From positions 8,220,501 to 8,284,500 of the forward strand of contig JAWHQI010000099.1 in assembly GCA_033032865.1 (NCBI GenBank): a stretch of 64,000 bases of DNA, written 5' to 3'. The DNA comes from Dactylorhiza incarnata. Lineage: Eukaryota; Streptophyta; Magnoliopsida; Asparagales; Orchidaceae. The notes beneath the pieces were generated by a model. It had not been told where the DNA came from. It ran no database searches and saw only the letters and a list, made by a program, of their open reading frames with translations. The position numbers were made by a program, and so were the translations under genes. Position 1 is the first letter of the stretch. Each line of letters begins with the position of its first letter. Positions 20,370 through 32,010 of the stretch are shown here, one piece after another.

Positions 20370-22088
20370 TCACCTAAGCCCTTCCAGGAGGTCTCTCCTT
20401 TGAACTAGGCACACTGGGGTTGTGCCAACAACCAATGGCAAAGTGTCCCACTTTGCCACAACACCAATATTCATGGATGTTGCACCTTCTTTTCTGAACT
20501 CTTTTTGAGGTGAGTGGAGAATCACAATGGCTATGTTCAGTAGAGAAGGCAACAACATTCTTCCTATCTCTCTCAGCCAAGAGCTGACTAGCTACTCTAG
20601 TATAATTATTTCTTCTTGACTATCTATTTGTCAGCAACAGATGTCATCTTGGTAGCTGACATTGTGTTGATGGCATCAGATATGATCAAGTGAGATTTGA
20701 TTATACTGGTGCTACCAGCCTGCTTATCATCTGAAGGAGATTGGGAAGGTGTTGCTCCTTTATGCTTGAAGGCAGGGGCTGAGGCACCAAACACAAATGG
20801 TCCATGTTGGGCCATTTGGATTTCCTCATGGGGATCCTTCAATGCACTCATCCCTATGCCCTTTCTCCTCCCATAGTTAGGAGCATTTCCCAAGCTATTG
20901 GAGTTTCCTTTCATCCAATGATCGTGGACACTGTCCTGCTTATACTTGTTAGAGGGAAGTACTACCTTCTGAAAGGTGGTATGAGGCTCAGCTTTAGTTT
21001 TCCCTTTTCTCCATTCCCAGCATCTAATTCCCCTTCATTGAAACCCAATCCCCTCCTATTTCCATAGGAGGAGAAGGTGTCAATGATGAGCGGAATAGTT
21101 TTGGGCGTAGAGAATTGAGCCACTAAGCTTCTTTCTTTAAGAAGATCATTCTCAAGCTTCCCAATGAGCTCTTCCCTTTGGTTTCTTTCATCATGAAGCT
21201 TGCCTATGATTTTCTTGAGCTCACAGGAGTTGGTGCCCTCATTGTGGGACATACCCATTTCCTCATTCATCTCAGCCTTAATGGGTCTGAGTGATTCTAG
21301 CTCCTTAGCTTGCTTCCTAACAAGCTTCTTGCTCTTTTTCAGAGCAGCCAAGAGATCACCAAACTGTTCTATTAGATCAACATGGTTCTTATTATTGCAA
21401 GATAAGCAGTCTTCTGCATCATTTTCAGAAGATGAGTAATCATCTGATGTACTCTTGGTTTTCGTAATTGAAGCAGGTAGTAAAGGTGTGTGAGTGATGC
21501 ATACCTGATCATGATGTGATTCATCATGATTTTCTTCATCTGATAGAGCCATTAACCCAAAGACGTCCTCATCCTCAGAGTCACAGTCTGTGAGAGTCAA
21601 AGTGCTCTTATCCTTTCTCTGGCTACAGAGCATTCTTGATCATCTGATTTTAAGGCCATTAGGCCATTATATTCTTCAACATCTTCATCCACCTCATCAT
21701 CACTATCAGAGTGAGATAGAGGGGCCCTGATTGCAATTCTCCTAGCAGCAGGTTCTTCAACAGCAACCAGCCCAATAAGGGCTTCTTCCTTTTCAGATTC
21801 TGATGAGCTTGAGTCTGATTCACTCCAGCTCCTTTCCTTCTTAGCTAGAAAGGATTTTTCTCTTTTCTTGCCTCTTGGCTGATGAGCCTTCTTCTCATAC
21901 TTCTCTTTTCTCTTGACTGGGCAGTCAGCAATGGCATGCCCTGTCTTGCGGCAACAATAAAAAACAACTTCAGAGGAATTAAATTTAGAGTTGGGGCCAT
22001 ACCTATCTTTCTTGGAGTGATGCTTTGTCTCCTTGCTATCCTCCTTGTTGTGATATGAGGATAAGGGCTTGTTCTTCCATTTCTTCCT
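20370..22088 (-). pseudogene. RLC-B gag, C-terminal part
   Basis: Broken continuation of gag. The segment 20962-21633 is an acidic then coiled-coil region (LRPIKAEMNEEMGM, KKIIGKLHDERNQREELIGK). The segment 20374-20580 holds a knuckle-like CCGKVGHFAIGC that lacks a clean first Cys pair. The segment between 21640 and 22088 shows Ser/Glu-rich coding and another knuckle trace, in shifted frames with several stops. The arrangement matches the long SIRE-type gag. Confidence 0.78.
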
Positions 22089-22946
22089 CTATATCATCTT
22101 CTTGAACTGCCTTAAAAAGGCAGCAAACTCTTCATCAGAGGAAGAGCTATCTGAGGTGCTGGTTTCAGATTCAGCACTTCTCCTTGGAGGAGACACCATC
22201 CTGCCCTTGCTTATCTTGGAGTTGTCAGCTTTGAGAGCTACAGATTTCTCCCTTGCCTGAGCCTTTGTTGAGGTGTCCTCTTCCTTTCTTGCAGACAGCT
22301 GCATCTCATAAGAGAGCAGCTTTCCAAACAATATGTGAGTGGGGGTCTTACCAAGCCTGGCCACTTCCCTGATAGCACAGATTTTTGTGTCCCAATCCCT
22401 TGTTAGAGATCTGAGGAACTTATCATTCAGCTCATAATTAGTGAACACTCTCTCATAGGTTCTTAGCTCATTGACTATTCTGAAGAACATCTCATAGCAC
22501 ATGGAGATACTTTCCTGGCTCTGCTGCCTGAAGACTTCATACTCTTGGTTAAGGAGTGATTTTCTATCATCCCTCACTTCAGCTGTCCCTTCCATATATA
22601 CTACTAATGTATCCCACATTTCCTTGGCAGTAGTGCAGTGAACAAAGTTTTGAAATGTCGAATCATCAATAACATTAATTATGATGTTCTGGGCTCTTTT
22701 GTCCATGGTGAACAATTCAAGTTCATCCTTGGTCAAGTCATTGAATGCCTTGGCCACTCTTCTTGTTGGATCTATAATGGAGGTAGTTTGAAAGATGAAA
22801 GGTCCTTCCTCAACTGTAATGTAAATCCTTGGATCAGATGCTTCCATAAACAGTCTGACCCTTTGCTTCCATATGCCAAAGTTTTCTTTGTTGCATATGG
22901 GCAACTTCATGGATCCCATTTCCTTCTTCAATCCAGAGGAGGCCAT
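22089..22946 (-). CDS. RLC-B gag, N-terminal part
   Basis: A 285-residue open segment from MASSGLKKEMGSMKLP. It has an N-terminal NKENFGIWKQRVRLFM block (DUF4219-like), then a UBN2 gag domain (TAKEMWDTLVVYMEGTAEV, RFRxI-like RIVNELRTYERV), then a Ser/Asp-rich tail. It would form the particle shell. It opens 68 bases inside the PBS, as expected for gag. Related gag sequence in RLC-E (62760-63208) is far more decayed. Confidence 0.88.
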   Translation of the reverse strand: MASSGLKKEMGSMKLPICNKENFGIWKQRVRLFMEASDPRIYITVEEGPFIFQTTSIIDPTRRVAKAFNDLTKDELELFTMDKRAQNIIINVIDDSTFQNFVHCTTAKEMWDTLVVYMEGTAEVRDDRKSLLNQEYEVFRQQSQESISMCYEMFFRIVNELRTYERVFTNYELNDKFLRSLTRDWDTKICAIREVARLGKTPTHILFGKLLSYEMQLSARKEEDTSTKAQAREKSVALKADNSKISKGRMVSPPRRSAESETSTSDSSSSDEEFAAFLRQFKKMI

Positions 22947-23013
22947 TGGATTGAGATTAGACTATTCCTTTATAGGATCTGGTCAAATAGTTATGTCTTT
23001 CTTGACCAACCTA

Positions 23014-23025
23014 GCTCTGATACCA
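23014..23025 (-). other. RLC-B primer binding site
   Basis: Minus strand TGGTATCAGAGC, a perfect match to the initiator Met-tRNA 3' end, two bases from the LTR. Confidence 0.93.
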
Positions 23026-23027
23026 CT

Positions 23028-24680
23028 TGAAAGATTATATAGGTATATGATCTAATTCACCTAGAGGGGGGGGGGGGGGGAGGGGTGAATATGTCTTTTG
23101 ATTTCTACTTGTTTGATATAGATATTTAAAATTATTCTAAGCAAGAAATCAAGCACACCCAGAAAACACACAAGTGTTTATAGTGGTTCCCCAAGACAGT
23201 GTGTCTATGGGTAGTCCACTTTCCCCCTTCACCCTTCTAACAGTGTATTATACAGGGCCAACTCCTCCAAACTCAGCTCCAAGAGATTACAACACAGATC
23301 CCTCAAGATCTCTCAGGTTTTCCTAAACCCTACCTCAGGCACAACAACCCTACCTCATAGGAAACCACCTCCTACAGCACAGACCACCTCCAGGTCCTAC
23401 CTCAAGCTGATCTCTTAGCTCTACAACTCAGGCTATTCATCCCTACCTCAGATCTCACAGATCCAACCTCAGAGGACTCCACCTCCTACAGCTCAGACCA
23501 CCTCCTAGTCCTACAACCTCTGGCCAAATGGCCCTACAAACTCAGAACCCAAAGGATCCTACAAACTCAGAACCCAAAGGCTCCTACAGAAGATATAATG
23601 AGGTTTACAGAATGAAAGAAGAAAAGATCAAGCCTGTTCTTCTTCTTCTTTTCAGCTGCTGTTGAAGACTTGAATCACGGAGGAGTAGTACAGCTCCAAT
23701 CTTGATTCTACTTGATCAACACTTCAGATGAAGGTCTGGATCTACTTGCTCTATCTTGAGATGAATCAAGATGAGCTATCTCTTCCTTGCAGCCTTGTGT
23801 TAGCATAGTTCTTGGCTGCCGACAATGGAACAGTTTGCTTCCGCTTCTTTGTGTGCTCGACAGAAAGATTGATTGCATAAGTTCTTTCTCAACCCTAATT
23901 TATGCCTTTTATACATCCTCGATCTTCAACGGCTCTCAGCCGTCCTTCTGACTGATATGGGAGTGACTGGTGGACCCCACAATGCCTTTCTGCATCTTGC
24001 GCCAAGGGTAGAACCCGCCATGTCACGTTTGAACTGTCTCAGCGATTGGGCTGAGATGGCTTCCTCTTCTCAGCGGATTTCGTCGATCTATTGAGAAGTT
24101 TCTACGTTCGACGAATAGCATTCTTCATTCGACGAACTTCATTCTTCGTTCGACGAACATGCCAAGTCTCAGCACTTGCTTCTGGCCCGTCTCTGCGTTC
24201 GACGAATTGAGTTCTGCATTCGACAAACATGCCAAGTCTCAACGTTTGCTTCTGTTCCATGTCTGCGTTCGACGAACTTCATTCTTTGTTCGACGAACCC
24301 GCCAAGTCTCAGCATTCGAAAAACTGCATTCTGCATTCGACGAACTCACCAAATCTCAGCGGACATTTGCTGCTTCTTTTCGGTCTCAGCGGATCCGCTG
24401 AGACAGACATCCGTCTCAGCAGTTTCTTCTATCTGCAGCTCATCCTGCCCAGATGCCTTCTCAGCGGCTCCTGACCTCGTCTCAGCGGTTCAGCTGAGAC
24501 ATCTGTTCATCTCTTAGGAGATGATTTCTCCTGATCTAAGGGCATGATTGGCCCTTTCTCTCGAGTTACCTGAGCCTATATATCTTACAAAAATATGGCT
24601 TTATCAAATACATCTTGTACTTAGCATTGTGAGTGATGCCTCTTCAAATCAAAGGAATATTGAGGGAAATATTCCCAACA
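23028..24680 (-). repeat. RLC-B 5' LTR (1653 bp)
   Basis: TGAAAG to CCAACA. A G run lies at 23066-23080, a TATA box (TATAAAA, minus) at 23907-23913, and the TTCGACGAA and CTCAGCGG arrays at 24105-24500, upstream of the TATA box. Confidence 0.94.
24105..24500. promoter_or_regulatory. TTCGACGAA and CTCAGCGGATCCGCTGAG array, RLC-B 5' LTR U3
   Basis: About eight TTCGACGAA-type sites between 24105 and 24345, then the perfect 18-base palindrome CTCAGCGGATCCGCTGAG near 24386 and partial copies to 24500. Confidence 0.78.
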
Positions 24681-25481
24681 CTTTGGATGCCCTTGCCAAG
24701 AGATGGTGGAAGTTCGTGATGGATTCCACTTATGCATACCGGGATTACTCTGAGATTACTTGGAGGAGTTTAGTGTAACTTTTCTGGGGCACTTTAGGAT
24801 AGTGACGGACATAGACGAGTTGGAGGAGAGGTTTTTGAACCTCAAATAGGGGAGCCGGTCTGTGATAGAGTACCAGAGGGAGTTCTCCCATCTGGCTAGA
24901 TTTGTGGGGATACACTCACTCGATGACAGAGGTTATGCCAAAAGGTTCTACTGAGGACTTAGAGATCCATTGAGTTAGGCACTATTGTTTGTGTCCGAGG
25001 ATAGTTTGGCCAAGATTGTAGAGACGATGAAGAAGCTGGAGGCAGATCATCTGATGGTGCAGAGTAGGGGGAAAATACTAGTGAAGGGGATACACTTTGG
25101 AGAGGGTAGCAGGGTACCGCAGTGGGGCAGGATTATGAGTCATAGGAGAGGCAGAGGACACCCATGTCCTAACTTCAGACCAGAGTAGCAGTAGCATCCT
25201 GCAGTACTAGTTCCTCCACCAGTGCGGACTCAGGAGCCACCGATGCACGATGATAGAGGATTCCGTCTAGTGGTATTCTTTGGATGCCACTAGCCAGGGC
25301 ACATCAGAGCCAAGCTCCCAGCTATTCCGTCCACCTCCTCCTCCCCCTCCACCAGCTCCTCCAGCTTCAGCACATTAGGGCCAAAGTAGAGGACGAGATC
25401 AAGATCGAAGACATCACGATAGAGGACCAAGGACAAAGCATGTGTATGCTATGGATTTAGCTCAGGAGAGGAACCCCGAGG
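24681..25481 (+). pseudogene. RLG-O gag, C-terminal part
   Basis: Continues the gag from 11956: DALAKRWWKFVMDSTYAYRD, then after a frame change FRIVTDIDELEERFLNLK and SVIEYQREFSHLARFVGIHS. A knuckle trace (GCH-PGHIRAK) lies near 25290. Several stops are present, one of them TAG where family members have Gln. It ends at the RLC-C insertion within RNPE, shortly before protease. Confidence 0.78.
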
Positions 25482-26495
25482 TGTTGGATCGGTAGGCGCC
25501 CTTAGAGGGGGAGGGGGTGAATAAGGGTTTTAAAAACTGATAATATATTTTGAATAACTTTGAAAAAGCTTTGATTATTAAACTAGAGAAGATCAAGACA
25601 AATCAAGTGAAGTAAAAGTAAAGACATGATTTTATTAACTTGAGAAGCATGATTACAAAACTTGATCTCTTATCGAAGCTAGAAATTAAAGCTAATAGAA
25701 AGACTCTTTTTGTTTTCTATACCGACTCGTATCCCCACGAACCGGTTGGCTTTAGTCGATCCTTCCCCGGATACGGCCTCAAGCCGCTCCAGCCAACCCT
25801 TCCCCGGATATGGCCTCGAGCACCCCCTAGACCTACACCCGAGACCTAGTTGCCAACACGAGGCGAATTTCTGCCCTAAGTCCTACCCACACCTAGTCGC
25901 CAACATGAGGCGAATTCACAAACGATTACAAGAATAAAGATGTGAATATAAAAACATCAATAATAAAAACTCCCTCTAAGAACTTCTGAAGTTGGAGACG
26001 TTGGACCGCTTTAGTGTAAGCGTTGTTGAAGCGTTCGCCGGTCGGATGAAGCGTGAAGAAGTCCTCCTTCAGAAATTCTCTCTAAGCTTTTGGTGGGAGT
26101 ATCTCTCTGAACCTTCCTCTATATGTTTTGGCACGAAGCTCTGGAGTTTAGGGTTATAGAAGAGTGAGGAAGATGGAGCCAATGGGTCCTTTTTATAGCC
26201 TCAGCACTAGCGCCTGCGCTAGTGCTACCGCCTGCGTTAGCTGCTATCGCCTGGCGCTAGCACCTTCTAAAATTGTTTCCGAGATTTTCTCAAGTCCGCG
26301 CTAGCGCTAGCGCTAGCGATAGCGCCGGTGCTAGTGGGCATGTTGGAATTTTGGCTTCAAATTTTGGCGCAACATTCTTATGTTATCCTTGAGTCATGTG
26401 GACTTGTTTTCCTGTAGACTTAAGCACACAAGATCAAATACACATAGGATTTGTTATTCTCAAACCTAGGAGATGCGGAAGACCATGTTCCAACA
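25482..26495 (-). repeat. RLC-C 3' LTR (1014 bp)
   Basis: Matches 32723-33719 closely. The main difference is an extra short repeat of the GCGTTAGCTGCTATCGCCTG type near 26235. The TATA box (minus, TATAAAAA) is at 26190-26197, with CG-rich palindromes at 26205-26335. Confidence 0.93.
26205..26335. promoter_or_regulatory. GCTAGCGC palindrome array, RLC-C 3' LTR
   Basis: Repeated TAGCGCTAGCGCTA, ACTAGCGCCTGCGCTAGT and CGCCTGGCG inverted units. The same array is at 33450-33560 in the other LTR, directly upstream of the minus-strand TATA box. Two internal copies lie near 29066-29100 and 29974-30014. Confidence 0.78.
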
Positions 26496-26640
26496 AACTC
26501 CCCCTTTTGATAATAACAAATCCATTAATGATAAATCAAAGCATTAATATATATAAGCATGAAGAAACATACTTGTCGATTTTAGCATATAGAATTGCTC
26601 CCCCTAAATGCATGCTCCCCCTAAGTGAATGTTCTCCTAA
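26496..26640 (-). other. RLC-C polypurine tract and PPT-like repeats
   Basis: The minus-strand tract AAAAGGGGGAGTT abuts the 3' LTR. TGCTCCCCCTAA occurs twice more at about 26597-26624, as in RLC-A. Confidence 0.72.
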
Positions 26641-29600
26641 TATGTAAGCTATCATCTTAATTAAGCATTATAGTTTGATAGCAGATTATATTTATCATGT
26701 TAGTTCTCCCTCTTTTGTTATTAGCAAAAGCGGGTAAGGAGACATCACTAAAAAGTTGCCAAGAAGATAAAAGCATGATCGAGCTTGTAGAGAAGGAAAT
26801 GATAAGGAGTTTTAGAATACTTTTCATTTAAATAGATCAGAGTTTGAGTATTACAACATTTTCATAAATCAGAGTTTGTAGTATAACCAAAATGTAATGA
26901 TTTCCAAGTAACTAAACTACCCAGACAATATGTCTACACCCTAGCCCCGTACTAAGTGACGAATGGGCATGAGGAGCTGTATACATGCCGTAGGTTGGGG
27001 TGTTAGTCCCATATGCAAACACTAGACACAACTCAACCTAGCACTCTTTCCCCCCAGTGCCTCGCAAGGCCCCACTGGAACCCTCCCCGGTTAAGGACAA
27101 GACATGACTAGAGATAAAGGTTATCTAATGTCTACAACCCTACGCCCCCACTATGGTGAGAAATGAAGTCATGGATAATAATTATTGGAAACATTTAAGA
27201 TTTTTAAATCTAATGACATAGCCTATGGATTTATATTTTTATTTGAATTTATGAAAACACTCACATAGCTATTTTGAAATCCATTCATAAATCAGAATTT
27301 TAGCATTACAATATTTTCATAGAAATAAATCAGAGTTTTTAGCAAAAAAGAAAATATTCATGTTTAGAGTAACCAATATAAATTCTACCAAGCAAGTCTA
27401 CCATTTGTTGAAAGAAAGGAATTTTAGTATTTAAGACTTTGATATAAGCATGAGAGTGCAAGGTAGAAATATATGGTGATGATGCGGAAGACTTATAGAA
27501 ATACAAGAAAGATCTTATTGTAATGATGATCCATAAAAAGATATATGAGTTAAATTTCATAAAGAAGATGTTTTTGTAAATCATTGTTCAATTAAAATCT
27601 TCAATAATGTAACCAAGCATGAAATAATGTTATCAAAAAAGATTACTACAATGTTATTTTAATTCATAATTTCAAATCATACCAAACATTGTAGATTGCA
27701 TGCTAGGTTATTTAGTGCATTTCATAAATAAAGAGTAGTATAGAATTTGCATTAGGATCCAATACTCATGAGAAGAAGTGTTATGGAAGATAATGATGTG
27801 CACAAAAGTGTATTTTGAATAGAGTAAACAAATGTTTTAATCAAAAGTACAAGTAATATGTAAAGTAAAGAGCACAATAAAACACAAATGATTTTACTTC
27901 CACAAACTTTAATGCACACAAAAAAATGTACAACTACCAAGGTGCTTTACACACACAATGCTCATTAAGACTTATCAGGGTGCAAAGTAGTGCTTGGGGG
28001 ATCACCTAGTTTTATTCTTCAAGATTGATTTTATTGTGATCCGGTATACTTAAGAATAAGTGGTTTTTATTTTGAAAGAAAGTTATGGTTTGCACAAGAT
28101 ACTTTACTATTCTTTCCAAGGTGCTCAACCTCACAACGCTTATTAAGAGTTATCAGGAGGTTCAAGTAGTGCTTGGTGGAGTTATCTTTGTCACTTTATT
28201 TTATGATTTTTGTTTTGTACAAAGTTCTCCGAACACACTGGTTTTTGCAAGCCAATAAAATTTATGAAAAAGATAACCACTTTTCTTAATTTTTAAAAGT
28301 GCAAATAAAGGAGTGTAGGTAAGATACTTGTGCAATTTTAATTCATTGTACTAATACAAAACATATACAAGCATTCTTAGATTAAACACAAATGTAGACA
28401 ATGACAAAATAAGTGAGTGAATAGCGATCATTATCAAACATAAAGCATTTACTCATACTTAGAGGCATGCTAAGCTTAGTTCTACACAACTTTTTCACAA
28501 TTATTGATGCACATATTAATAGATATATCAAAGCATGATGAAAGCAATGTTCAAAGTAGTTTGAAAAGATAAATTGCAACATTATAGAAGTTTTAAATAA
28601 TAGATTAAATCATGCTTGATTTTCAATCAAGTCCATACAATATTTTTGATATTTTTGAAGAATAATTTTTATTTAAAGTTTGAACTTATAAAATTGATCT
28701 TCGACTTCCCGAGGACTACCTTGTGAGAGGTTCGCCCTATACTAGGTGATATGATGGGATGATAGCCCAAATCACCCTTTCGCAAGATACAAGTAAAAAG
28801 TTAAGTTCAAAAATAACAATTTTTGGAAATTTTTTTGTTTTATATTTTTGTATTTGATTTTTTCTTATAGAAATAGAATTTAAACAAATGACAAAAACAC
28901 AAAGGCAAAACATATATTTTTTTTTTGTAATTTGGCTTTTGTATTTTTGTATTTGATTTTTCAAAAATGTAATAAAAGCAAGAATGCAGAATTGAATAGT
29001 ACACATAGATTAATATATTTTTAGGGATTTTTCAAAATTTTAAAAATATAGAAAACACATAGGTGCACTAGCACCGGCGTTAGCGCTAGGGCGGGAAACA
29101 GTACCCGATTTTTGATGATTTTGAAATTTTTAATTGTTGATCTTGATTTAGTGTCATAATAGTAGTTTCATGCTGCGATTTCAGATTTTTAGGAAATGTC
29201 TAGATAGTGCAAATTTCATGAAACATTAGCGATTTTGTATATGACTTTACCAACTAAACTTTGCATGAGATGACATGAATGAACAAATCAAATATGCATG
29301 ATTTTAGTGATTAACCATAATGTTCATGCACAAGAGTATCTTGAATAAGCCCTATATGAGAATACCCAGCCGGTATGCCTTGGTAAACATATAAAGCCTA
29401 ACATAGACACAACTATTCTTTAGTTGACAATGTTAGTATGATAAGTTTGAGATTAATGTTATACCAAGGTTTGTTGATACAATGTTGCATGTATGTAACA
29501 ATAGAGATTCAAGTTTTAGACATAGAATAAAGTGATGATTCTAATTTATTTATTCATATGGATATAGAGTTGATTCTATGGTCTATGCAAAACATAATAG

Positions 29601-30610
29601 ATTCATATAGTAATCATGATCACAGACAATATGTTTCGAAGGAGTAGAATCTTTTGTAGTTATATTTGATGTTTGACTTAGAAGATCATATGATTTTGCA
29701 TGACTATATGATCATTAATATTAATTCATAGTGATTAAGAACTCATAATTAATTATTCATGATAATGTACATGAGGAATTTTTAAAGAAAATTCATATTC
29801 AACCTTTTCAAATTGTTAGATAAAAACGTTGTAAGGTGAATAGTGAATATGAGAAAATATGTTTATTTTGAAGAGTTTTGTAAATTTTCTCTTTGGTTTT
29901 TGAATATTTTAACAAATACATATATTTTTGTTGATTTTTCAGAATTTTAAAATTATAGAAACTCAGAGACTTGGGCTAGCGCCGGCGTTAGGTCTTAGCG
30001 CCTGCGTTAGCTCATAGAGAGTGCTTATTTTGATCGTAAAGCCTAGATTTTCTTCGATTTTGCTTCCAATTTTTCTTAATTTTGTTTTTTCAATGTAAGG
30101 TATGTTTGATGAAGTGATGAGACGAGAAGAAATCGCAAAAAGTTGCGGAAGTTAAAATTAGTACATGAGTTTCATCTTTATTAAACCTTAATTATTGAGT
30201 TTTGCACAACATAAGCATGAGTGAAATGATCATATATAAGTGAAATAATATTCATGCAATTTTTCAATTTTGATTTAAACATAATTATGATTAAACATAC
30301 TTGGGGTAATTGAAAATGACGCAAATATATTAATTACCTAAGCAAAAATTGCGCATTTAATAAATTTAGCCAAATACCCCTAAGATACACCTTTTAAATC
30401 CATTTTGACACTTATTTCATTTAGTCTTAATAATATCATATAATAAATTTAGTTTTTCAAATTTTATAAGACTTTTAGGAAATGGATTTAGAAGGATAGA
30501 AATAAAAAGATAAGTAGATCACTTGAGAGATGATATGACTTTTTATTCAACTTTATTCAATTTGATTTGTTTATGAATTTTGGTTTAATATGTGAGAGTC
30601 ATATCACAAG
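26641..30610. other. RLC-C long non-coding interior
   Basis: About 4 kb of AT-rich sequence with no credible ORF. It contains the block shared with RLC-A (27938-27998 and 28095-28190), two internal copies of the LTR GCTAGCGC-type motif (about 29066-29100 and 29974-30014) and an AAGGTATGTTTGATG string near 30097. That string resembles the leader-intron donor of the RLC-A antisense gene. No antisense coding sequence remains. Confidence 0.65.
27938..28190. repeat. Two copies of conserved non-coding block
   Basis: Two tandem-like copies, 27938-27998 and 28095-28190, of the RLC-A block at 1692-1790 (core TTAAGACTTATCAGG, end AGTAGTGCTTGG). Confidence 0.7.
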
Positions 30611-31469
30611 TTATATAAAGTGATCACAAGTTAATATGTGAGAGTCATTTTTAATCTTTAAATTATGTCTAACTTTATTATAAGTGATTGTGCTATTTTT
30701 AAGAGTGGAAATAATTGAATCAATATGATCTTGATAGTTGTTTCTATATTCATCAAATGTTTCATCCATTTCAATTTTATATTCTTTACACTTAGCACAA
30801 TCATTTATCAAAGATGAGTTTTCTAAAGATAATTTTTCGTTTTGTTCTTTTACGATTAATAGTTCTTTTTCAAGTCCCTTGTATTTTTCTTTTAAATTAT
30901 CAAATTCTAAACAAGGTGTAATAGTTTCATTCAAAGAGACATGGGTAAGACTAGATGAATTACCATTTGATTCTATTTTAACTTTTGCTTTTAAACTTTT
31001 ATTTTCTAAGCGCAATTTGCAATTTGCAATTTTCAATTTCTTAATTTTGCGCTTAGTAATTTGTAGCATTTGTAATGTAGAAATAGAAGTACAAAAGATG
31101 GGATTTGATTTCCTTACATTGCTTTCGGGAGAGGCATGATTTGAACATATGGTTTCTTTTAAATCTTTTTGGCACTCCTCTTCCGAAGACAGTACTTCTT
31201 CTTTTCCATTTGATGTGCACTTCATGGATCCGTCATGTGTGGAGCTTTCTTGAATACCTATGTAGGCTTGCATATTCACCAGTTCTTGTAATTGTTCCAT
31301 AACTGTAGAAGGAGAATCATAAGTTATTTCAAGAAAATTACACATCTCGTATGCAGTAGAAAAAGTATAAATGAGTTTGGAAATATTATGATCTAACGCA
31401 CAAAATAGACTATTCATAGATTTTGCATTTAAAACCATTTCGTTCTTATTTAATACGCTAGGTGGTTTT
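30611..31469 (-). pseudogene. RLC-C gag remnant
   Basis: The minus strand reads AKSMNSLFCALDHNISKLIY and AYEMCNFLEITYDSPS, close to RLC-A gag (MNALFCALDRTEFNRVW, AYEIWNLLEITYEGTS). It then jumps to the coiled-coil part (ITKRKIKKLKIANCKLRLEN onward). The rest of the UBN2 domain and the zinc knuckle are missing. The open frame of this piece runs a few codons into the solo LTR (to 31504). The N-terminal part lies beyond it at 32504-32673. Confidence 0.8.
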
Positions 31470-31659
31470 TGTTGGAGTTTCTGAGGTGATCTCAAAGCAA
31501 TCAATAGTTAGTCTTGCTGCCAACGCAATATGAGCCTATAGGGCCGCACATAAAAGCGTTTGGAGAAATTGGAGAAAGGATTGTGTTGGCCTTACTCATA
31601 TTGGATATGAGTGGAGGACCAATCATGTGACTGCTTGGAATTAAGTTGAGAATGTCTCG

Positions 31660-31945
31660 ATGGGAAATCGTTTAAAGGGTTTAAACGAATGGATTTACAC
31701 TAGATAATTTGGCTAAAGGGTTTAGACGAATTCGGCTAAAGGGTTTAGACGAATTCGGCTAAAGGCTTTAAACGAATTCGGCTAAAGGGTTTAGACGAAT
31801 TCGGCTAAAGTCAAATTCGGCTAAATGGTTTCGCCGAATTTATATAGCCGAATTTATATATAGACGAATTCGTCGAAATGGTTTCGCCGAATTCGGTTAT
31901 AGTGATTAGTCGAATTCGGTTAATGTGATTAGTCGAATTCGGCGA
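31660..31945. repeat. Tandem GGTTTAGACGAATTCGGCTAAA array in solo LTR U3
   Basis: Four to five tandem 23-24-base units around TTTAGACGAATTCGGCTAAA, then GTTTCGCCGAATT and GAATTCGTCGAAA variants. The core TTCG(G/T/C)CGAA is palindromic. It lies just upstream of the TATA box. Confidence 0.85.
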
Positions 31946-32003
31946 ATGTAAATCTGGACGGATTTTCTTCTGGTCTGCGGATAGCCTGATTTATGCGTTT
32001 TAG

Positions 32004-32010
32004 TATAAAA
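32004..32010 (+). promoter_or_regulatory. Solo LTR TATA box
   Basis: TATAAAA followed by GGGC, 60 bases after the repeat array. Confidence 0.65.

Larger units (their letters stand above)
11957..24680 (-). mobile_element. RLC-B: deleted copia element, host to RLG-T
   Basis: LTRs at 11957-13615 and 23028-24680, termini TGAAAG and CCAACA, flanked by the perfect target duplication CTTTG (11952-11956 and 24681-24685). The internal part has gag and a few codons of protease and RNase H, but no integrase or RT. It is related to SIRE-type copia by gag and by WYLDNGCSRHMTG. It is interrupted by RLG-T at 14584-20064. Confidence 0.93.

Noticed and set aside
24985..25188. Short plus-strand ORF as a host gene
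   Set aside because: Reads as gypsy gag (SLAKIVETMKKLEADHLMVQ) continuing the RLG-O frame on both sides of RLC-B.
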